A stretch of 60,065 nucleotides of DNA, taken from positions 2,501 through 62,565 of the forward strand of contig NZ_ATDP01000088.1 of the NCBI RefSeq assembly GCF_000445105.1, written 5' to 3'. The notes under the pieces were generated by a model. That model ran no database searches. It was not told the DNA's origin and saw only the letters and a list, made by a program, of their open reading frames with translations. Source of the stretch: Sphingobium lactosutens DS20 (GTDB taxonomy: Bacteria > Pseudomonadota > Alphaproteobacteria > Sphingomonadales > Sphingomonadaceae). Shown here in pieces: positions 56,009-60,065 of the stretch (positions are counted from its first letter, which is position 1; every line of letters starts with the position of its first letter). The translations under genes were made by a program, and so were the position numbers.

Positions 56009-58467
56009 ACCTGGCCGAATATCGCAATCGGGCCGACCGGCTTGCCGATCTGCTGCCCTGGGCGGCGCTGATCGCGCCCGGCATCGTCCTCAACAAGGAC
56101 GGCAGTTTCCAGCGCACCTTCCGCTTTCGCGGTCCCGATCTCGAAAGCGCGACGGAGGCGGAACTGGTCGGCCGTTGCGCACGGGCCAACAATGCCCTCA
56201 AGCGCCTCGGTTCTGGCTGGGCGCTGTTCTTCGAGGCGGAGCGGCTTGAGGCGCAGCACTATCCGCAGTCCAACTTCCCGGATGCCGCCTCATGGATCGT
56301 CGATGAGGAACGCCGCGCGGCCTTTGAGGAAGGGAGACAAGGCCGCCACTTCGAGAGCCGCTATCACCTCACTCTTCTATATATGCCGCCGCCGGACGCG
56401 CAGGCGCGCACCGAGAATGCGTTGCTAGATTCCGACCGGAAGGGAGAAGGGGAGGGCGGCGTCCGGAACTGGCGGCAGGAACTGGCCCGGTTCCGGGACG
56501 AGACCGAGCGGGTTCTGGACTTGCTTAGCGGTTTCCTGCCCGAGATCCGTGCGCTCGACGATGCCGAAATGCTGAGCTTTCTGCATGGGGTCATTTCGAC
56601 GAAACGCCATCCCGTCGCCGTGCCCGAAACGCCTATGTATCTCGACGGCGTGCTGGTCGATACGCCCTTAACCGGCGGCCTGGAGCCGATGCTGGGCGAC
56701 TGGCACTTGCGGACGCTGACGATCCTCGGCTTTCCGAACGCGACCCGCCCCGGAATCCTCGATGCGCTGAACCATCAGGACTTTGCCTATCGCTGGGTGA
56801 CGCGCTTCTTGCCCCTCGACAAGACCGCAGCGACCAAGGTGCTCACGCGCCTGCGCCGGCAATGGTTCGCCAAGCGCAAGTCCATCACCGCCATTCTGCG
56901 CGAGGTGCTGACCAATGAGGCCGCACCCCTGGTCGACAGCGACGCCGACAACAAGGCGCTCGATGCCGATGCGGCGCTTCAGGCGCTTGGCGGCGATCAT
57001 GTCGGTTTCGGCTATCTCAGCACCACCGTCACCGTCTGGGACGAGGACCGGGAGGCCGCGGACGAAAAGGTCCGCGCCGTCGAGCGCATCGTCAATGGAC
57101 TCGGATTCACTTGCATTCGGGAAACGGTAAATGCCGTGGAAGCCTGGCTCGGCAGCCTGCCGGGTCATGTCTACGCCAATGTCCGTCAGCCGCTCGTCCA
57201 CACGCTGAACCTCGCCCACCTCATGCCGCTCTCAGCGGTGTGGGCCGGACCGTCGCGCAACGCCCATCTCGACGGCCCGCCGCTTCTCCATGCGGAAACC
57301 TCCGGCTCGACGCCGTTCCGCCTGTCCACCCATGTCGGCGACGTCGGCCACATGCTGATCGTCGGACCGACCGGTGCGGGCAAATCGGTTCTCCTGTCGC
57401 TGATCACGCTGCAGTTCCGACGCTATGCCGATGCTCAGGTCTATATCTTCGACAAGGGCAATTCCGCGCGAGCGGCGACTCTGGCCATGGGCGGCGAACA
57501 TCATGCGCTTGGCGCCGCCCCCGATGACATCACGAACGCGCTCGCCTTCCAGCCCCTTCGCGACATCGACGATCCCGCGACGCGAAGCTGGGCGGCGGAA
57601 TGGGTCGGCGCCTTGCTGGCGCACGAGAAGGTCACCGTCACGCCCGAGGTGAAGGAGGCCGTCTGGTCGGCGCTGCGCAACCTCGCCACCGCGCCGGCCG
57701 AAGAGCGCACGCTCACCGGCCTGTCCGTCCTTGTTCAGGTGAATACCCTCAAGGCCGCGCTCCAGCCCTATACGCTCGACGGCCCCTTCGGCCGGCTGCT
57801 CGATGCCGCCGAGGATCGGCTGGCGCTGTCGGACGTGCAATGTTTCGAGACCGAGGAGCTGATGCATGAGGCCGGCGTCGTCCTGCCGGTGCTCACTTAT
57901 CTGTTCCATCGGTTGGAGGACCGTTTCGACGGGCGGCCCACGCTGCTCATCCTCGACGAAGCCTGGGTCTATCTCGACAATCCGCTTTTCGCCGCCCGCA
58001 TCCGCGAATGGCTGAAGGTCCTGCGCAAGAAGAACGTGTCGGTGATCTTCGCGACGCAGTCGCTGGCGGACGTGGCCGACAGCTCCATCGCGCCCGCTAT
58101 CATCGAGTCCTGCCCGCAGCGCATTTTCCTTCCCAACGACCGGGCCATCGAGCCGCAGGCACGGGCGGCTTATGAGCGCTTCGGTCTCAACGATCGGCAG
58201 ATCGAACTGATCGCGCAGGCAACGCCGAAACGGCACTACTACCTGCAATCGCGCCGCGGCAACCGGCTGTTCGAACTGGGCCTCGGTCCTGTGGCGCTGG
58301 CGCTCTGCGGCGCCTCCGACCCGGCCTCCCAGACCCTCATCGACACGATCCTGGCCGAGCACGGCCGGGAGGCCTTCGCCGCCGAGTTCCTGAGGGCGCG
58401 CGGCCTCGATTGGGCCTCCGACCTCATCAACCAGCTTGCCGGCACACGAAAGGAGCACACCCCATGA
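56002..58467 (+). CDS. trbE: TrbE, VirB4-type ATPase
   Basis: 821 residues. The N-terminal VirB4 domain begins LAEYRNRADRLADLLPWAAL. Walker A is IVGPTGAGKSVLLSL near residue 452 and Walker B is PTLLILDEAWVYLDNPLF near 646, followed by VSVIFATQSLADVADS. It is the central energising ATPase of the mating channel. The ATG at 56002 lies inside trbD, so translation is coupled; the stop overlaps trbJ (ATGA). Full length. Confidence 0.95.
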   Translation: MLNLAEYRNRADRLADLLPWAALIAPGIVLNKDGSFQRTFRFRGPDLESATEAELVGRCARANNALKRLGSGWALFFEAERLEAQHYPQSNFPDAASWIVDEERRAAFEEGRQGRHFESRYHLTLLYMPPPDAQARTENALLDSDRKGEGEGGVRNWRQELARFRDETERVLDLLSGFLPEIRALDDAEMLSFLHGVISTKRHPVAVPETPMYLDGVLVDTPLTGGLEPMLGDWHLRTLTILGFPNATRPGILDALNHQDFAYRWVTRFLPLDKTAATKVLTRLRRQWFAKRKSITAILREVLTNEAAPLVDSDADNKALDADAALQALGGDHVGFGYLSTTVTVWDEDREAADEKVRAVERIVNGLGFTCIRETVNAVEAWLGSLPGHVYANVRQPLVHTLNLAHLMPLSAVWAGPSRNAHLDGPPLLHAETSGSTPFRLSTHVGDVGHMLIVGPTGAGKSVLLSLITLQFRRYADAQVYIFDKGNSARAATLAMGGEHHALGAAPDDITNALAFQPLRDIDDPATRSWAAEWVGALLAHEKVTVTPEVKEAVWSALRNLATAPAEERTLTGLSVLVQVNTLKAALQPYTLDGPFGRLLDAAEDRLALSDVQCFETEELMHEAGVVLPVLTYLFHRLEDRFDGRPTLLILDEAWVYLDNPLFAARIREWLKVLRKKNVSVIFATQSLADVADSSIAPAIIESCPQRIFLPNDRAIEPQARAAYERFGLNDRQIELIAQATPKRHYYLQSRRGNRLFELGLGPVALALCGASDPASQTLIDTILAEHGREAFAAEFLRARGLDWASDLINQLAGTRKEHTP

Positions 58468-59177
58468 AACGCATGTCTCTCGCGGCGCTCGTCGCCGCAT
58501 CTCTCGCTATCGGCTTGCCGCAGGCGGGCCATGCCGCCTGGCCGGTCTTCGATGCCACCAACTACGGTCAGAATGTCCTGCAGGCGGCGCGCGCGCTGGA
58601 GCAGATCAACAACCAGATCCAGCAGCTCCAGAACCAGGCGGTCATGTTGCAGAACATGGCAAGGAACCTTCAGCGGCTGGACTTCTCCTCGCTTGGACAA
58701 CTCCAGGGGGCGCTGAACCGCATCGACGGGCTCATGATGCAGGCGGACGGCCTCAGCTTCGACCTCAGCCAACTCGAAGGTCAGTGGCGGCAGCAATACC
58801 CCGATAGCTACGATGCTTCTATCGGTGTGAACGACATGGCGACCGCCGCGCGCGAGCGCTGGCGGAATGCCATGAACGCCTTTCGCCAGACCATGCGGGT
58901 GCAGTCGCAGATCGTCGAGAATGTGCGCGCCGACGAAGGGCTGCTCACCGATCTCGTCAATCGGGGCCAGAGCGCCGTCGGCGCGCTGCAGGCGCAGCAG
59001 GCCGCGAACCAGCTCATTGCGCTCTCGGCCAAGCAGCAGATGCAGATCCAGACGCTGATGGCCGCCCACTACCGGGCCGAGGCCGAAGACGCCGCGCGCA
59101 AGGCGCAGGCAGAGGAAGCGGCGCGCGAGACCACGCGCAGGTTCCTCGGTTCCGGCTCCGCCTATTCCGGGAACTGA
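58464..59177 (+). CDS. trbJ: TrbJ, VirB5-type conjugal transfer protein
   Basis: 237 residues. A signal peptide (LAALVAASLAIGLPQAGHAA) is followed by the TrbJ-typical VFDATNYGQNVLQAARALEQ and long Gln-rich coiled coil (INNQIQQLQNQAVMLQNMAR). It is a periplasmic minor pilus component or adhesin. The next gene begins 21 bases later, so there is no room for a trbK between trbJ and trbL. Confidence 0.92.
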   Translation: MKRMSLAALVAASLAIGLPQAGHAAWPVFDATNYGQNVLQAARALEQINNQIQQLQNQAVMLQNMARNLQRLDFSSLGQLQGALNRIDGLMMQADGLSFDLSQLEGQWRQQYPDSYDASIGVNDMATAARERWRNAMNAFRQTMRVQSQIVENVRADEGLLTDLVNRGQSAVGALQAQQAANQLIALSAKQQMQIQTLMAAHYRAEAEDAARKAQAEEAARETTRRFLGSGSAYSGN

Positions 59178-59198
59178 CGGGCGGGGAGGCGGCGCGCG

Positions 59199-60065
59199 AT
59201 GAATGATCTCGGTATCATCGACCGGTTCATGGAGACCTTCAGCCGCTATATCGACAGCGGCTTCGGGCTCCTGTCGGGTGACGTCGCCTTTCTCACCACC
59301 ATCCTGATCGGCATCGACATCACGCTGGCAGGCCTGTTCTGGGCTCTGGGCGGCGAGGACAACATCATCGAGCGCCTCATCCGGAAGGTGCTCTATGTCG
59401 GCGTCTTCGCGCTGATCCTCAACAACTTCCAGGACCTCGCCGAGATCATCTACAGGTCTTTCTCCGGTCTCGGCATACAGGCCGCGCCCGGTACGCTCGC
59501 CGCCGACGACCTGCTCAAGCCCGGCAAGATCGCCGCCACCGGCTATGAGGCGGCGTATCCGCTCATCGATCAGGTCGGCAATCTCGTCGGCTTCCCGGAA
59601 ATCTTCGGCAACGCGCTCACTGTCTTCGTCCTGCTGCTGGCCTGGTTCCTGGTCCTCATCGCCTTCTTCATTCTGGCGATCCAGCTCTTCATCACGGTGC
59701 TCGAGTTCAAACTGACGACGCTCGCGGGCTTCGTTCTGGTGCCCTTCGCGCTCTGGAACAAGACGTCGTTCCTAGCCGAACGGGTTCTCGGCAACGTGAT
59801 TTCCTCCGGCATCAAGGTGATGGTGCTCGCCGTCATCGTCGGCATCGGCTCGACGCTATTCGCCTCCTTTGCGAGCGGTCTTCAGGGTCAGGAACCGGAC
59901 CTTGCCGCCGCCATGTCGCAGGTGCTGGGCGCCCTTGCGCTGCTCGGTCTCGGCATCTTCGGCCCCGGCATCGCTTCGGGTCTTGTTTCCGGCGCGCCGC
60001 AGCTCGGCGCCGGTGCCGCCCTTGGTGCGACGGGCGCCGCGGTGGGCGCGACCATGCTCGCCGGC
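59199..60065 (+). CDS. trbL: TrbL, VirB6-type polytopic membrane protein (3' end outside window)
   Basis: 289 codons from the ATG at 59199 without a stop to the window edge. The translation begins MNDLGIIDRFMETFSRYIDS and has several membrane segments (for example FVLLLAWFLVLIAFFILAIQ and VMVLAVIVGIGSTLFASF), then a Gly/Ala-rich region (SGAPQLGAGAALGATGAAVG) typical of TrbL. It forms the inner-membrane part of the channel. TrbF, TrbG and TrbI would be expected to follow outside. Confidence 0.92.
   Translation, partial: MNDLGIIDRFMETFSRYIDSGFGLLSGDVAFLTTILIGIDITLAGLFWALGGEDNIIERLIRKVLYVGVFALILNNFQDLAEIIYRSFSGLGIQAAPGTLAADDLLKPGKIAATGYEAAYPLIDQVGNLVGFPEIFGNALTVFVLLLAWFLVLIAFFILAIQLFITVLEFKLTTLAGFVLVPFALWNKTSFLAERVLGNVISSGIKVMVLAVIVGIGSTLFASFASGLQGQEPDLAAAMSQVLGALALLGLGIFGPGIASGLVSGAPQLGAGAALGATGAAVGATMLAG

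Overview
The window is alphaproteobacterial and most likely from the Hyphomicrobiales (Rhizobium/Mesorhizobium/Brucella relatives). It opens with the end of a ribosomal RNA operon in the order 23S rRNA, 5S rRNA, initiator tRNA-Met, which is typical of that order. The rest, from about 2.9 kb to the right edge, looks like a high-GC integrative and conjugative element (ICE) lying against the tRNA-fMet gene. Its backbone matches the ICEMlSymR7A-like family: QseM/FseA-type regulators, ParB, a strawberry-notch-type helicase/methylase, a toprim protein, DUF2493, DUF736, an RdfS-like factor, TraF, a relaxase, TraG and a Trb type IV secretion system. The right edge cuts trbL. No integrase and no second attachment site is visible, so the other end of the element lies outside.

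Layout. 1-2.9 kb: rRNA and tRNA-fMet. 3.0-18.9 kb, minus strand: a complete type 3 BREX anti-phage operon (HTH regulator, brxF, brxC, pglXI, brxHII, pglZ, brxA). It carries two extra genes between pglXI and brxHII, a DUF3696 ATPase and a 350-residue protein of unknown function. 19.1-21.7 kb: transfer control, with a QseM-like DUF2285 antiactivator, an AraC-type regulator, and an FseA-like activator split between two frames at a probable +1 frameshift site. 21.7-36.7 kb: ICE maintenance genes, interrupted at 33.6-34.8 kb by a minus-strand DUF3644 protein with a HEPN-like RX4H motif. 36.8-40.5 kb: rdfS-like gene, traF, lytic transglycosylase, a candidate oriT and the relaxase. 40.6-48.2 kb: a four-gene cassette (SbcD-like nuclease, YhaN/SbcC-like ATPase, small protein, zinc-hook ATPase) placed between relaxase and traG. 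48.4-50.4 kb: traG. 50.8-53.7 kb: fluoride resistance cargo under a fluoride riboswitch, preceded by a ChrB-N-like gene. 54.1-60.1 kb: copG-like gene and trbB-C-D-E-J-L.

How it fits together. In ICEMlSymR7A, FseA (a DUF6499-DUF2285 fusion made by programmed frameshifting) activates rdfS and the transfer genes, and QseM, a small DUF2285 protein, blocks FseA. All three kinds of gene are present here. RdfS would favour excision, the relaxase and TraG would process and couple the DNA, and the Trb proteins would build the mating channel. Cargo sits at four positions: next to the tRNA, between DUF2493 and DUF736, between relaxase and traG, and between traG and copG. Three of the four carry defence-type genes.

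The least described parts are the ATPase/unknown pair embedded in BREX, the SbcD/YhaN/zinc-hook cassette, a repeated candidate operator in front of traG and copG, and a recurrent hairpin just upstream of backbone start codons. All family assignments come from reading motifs by eye; no database search was run.
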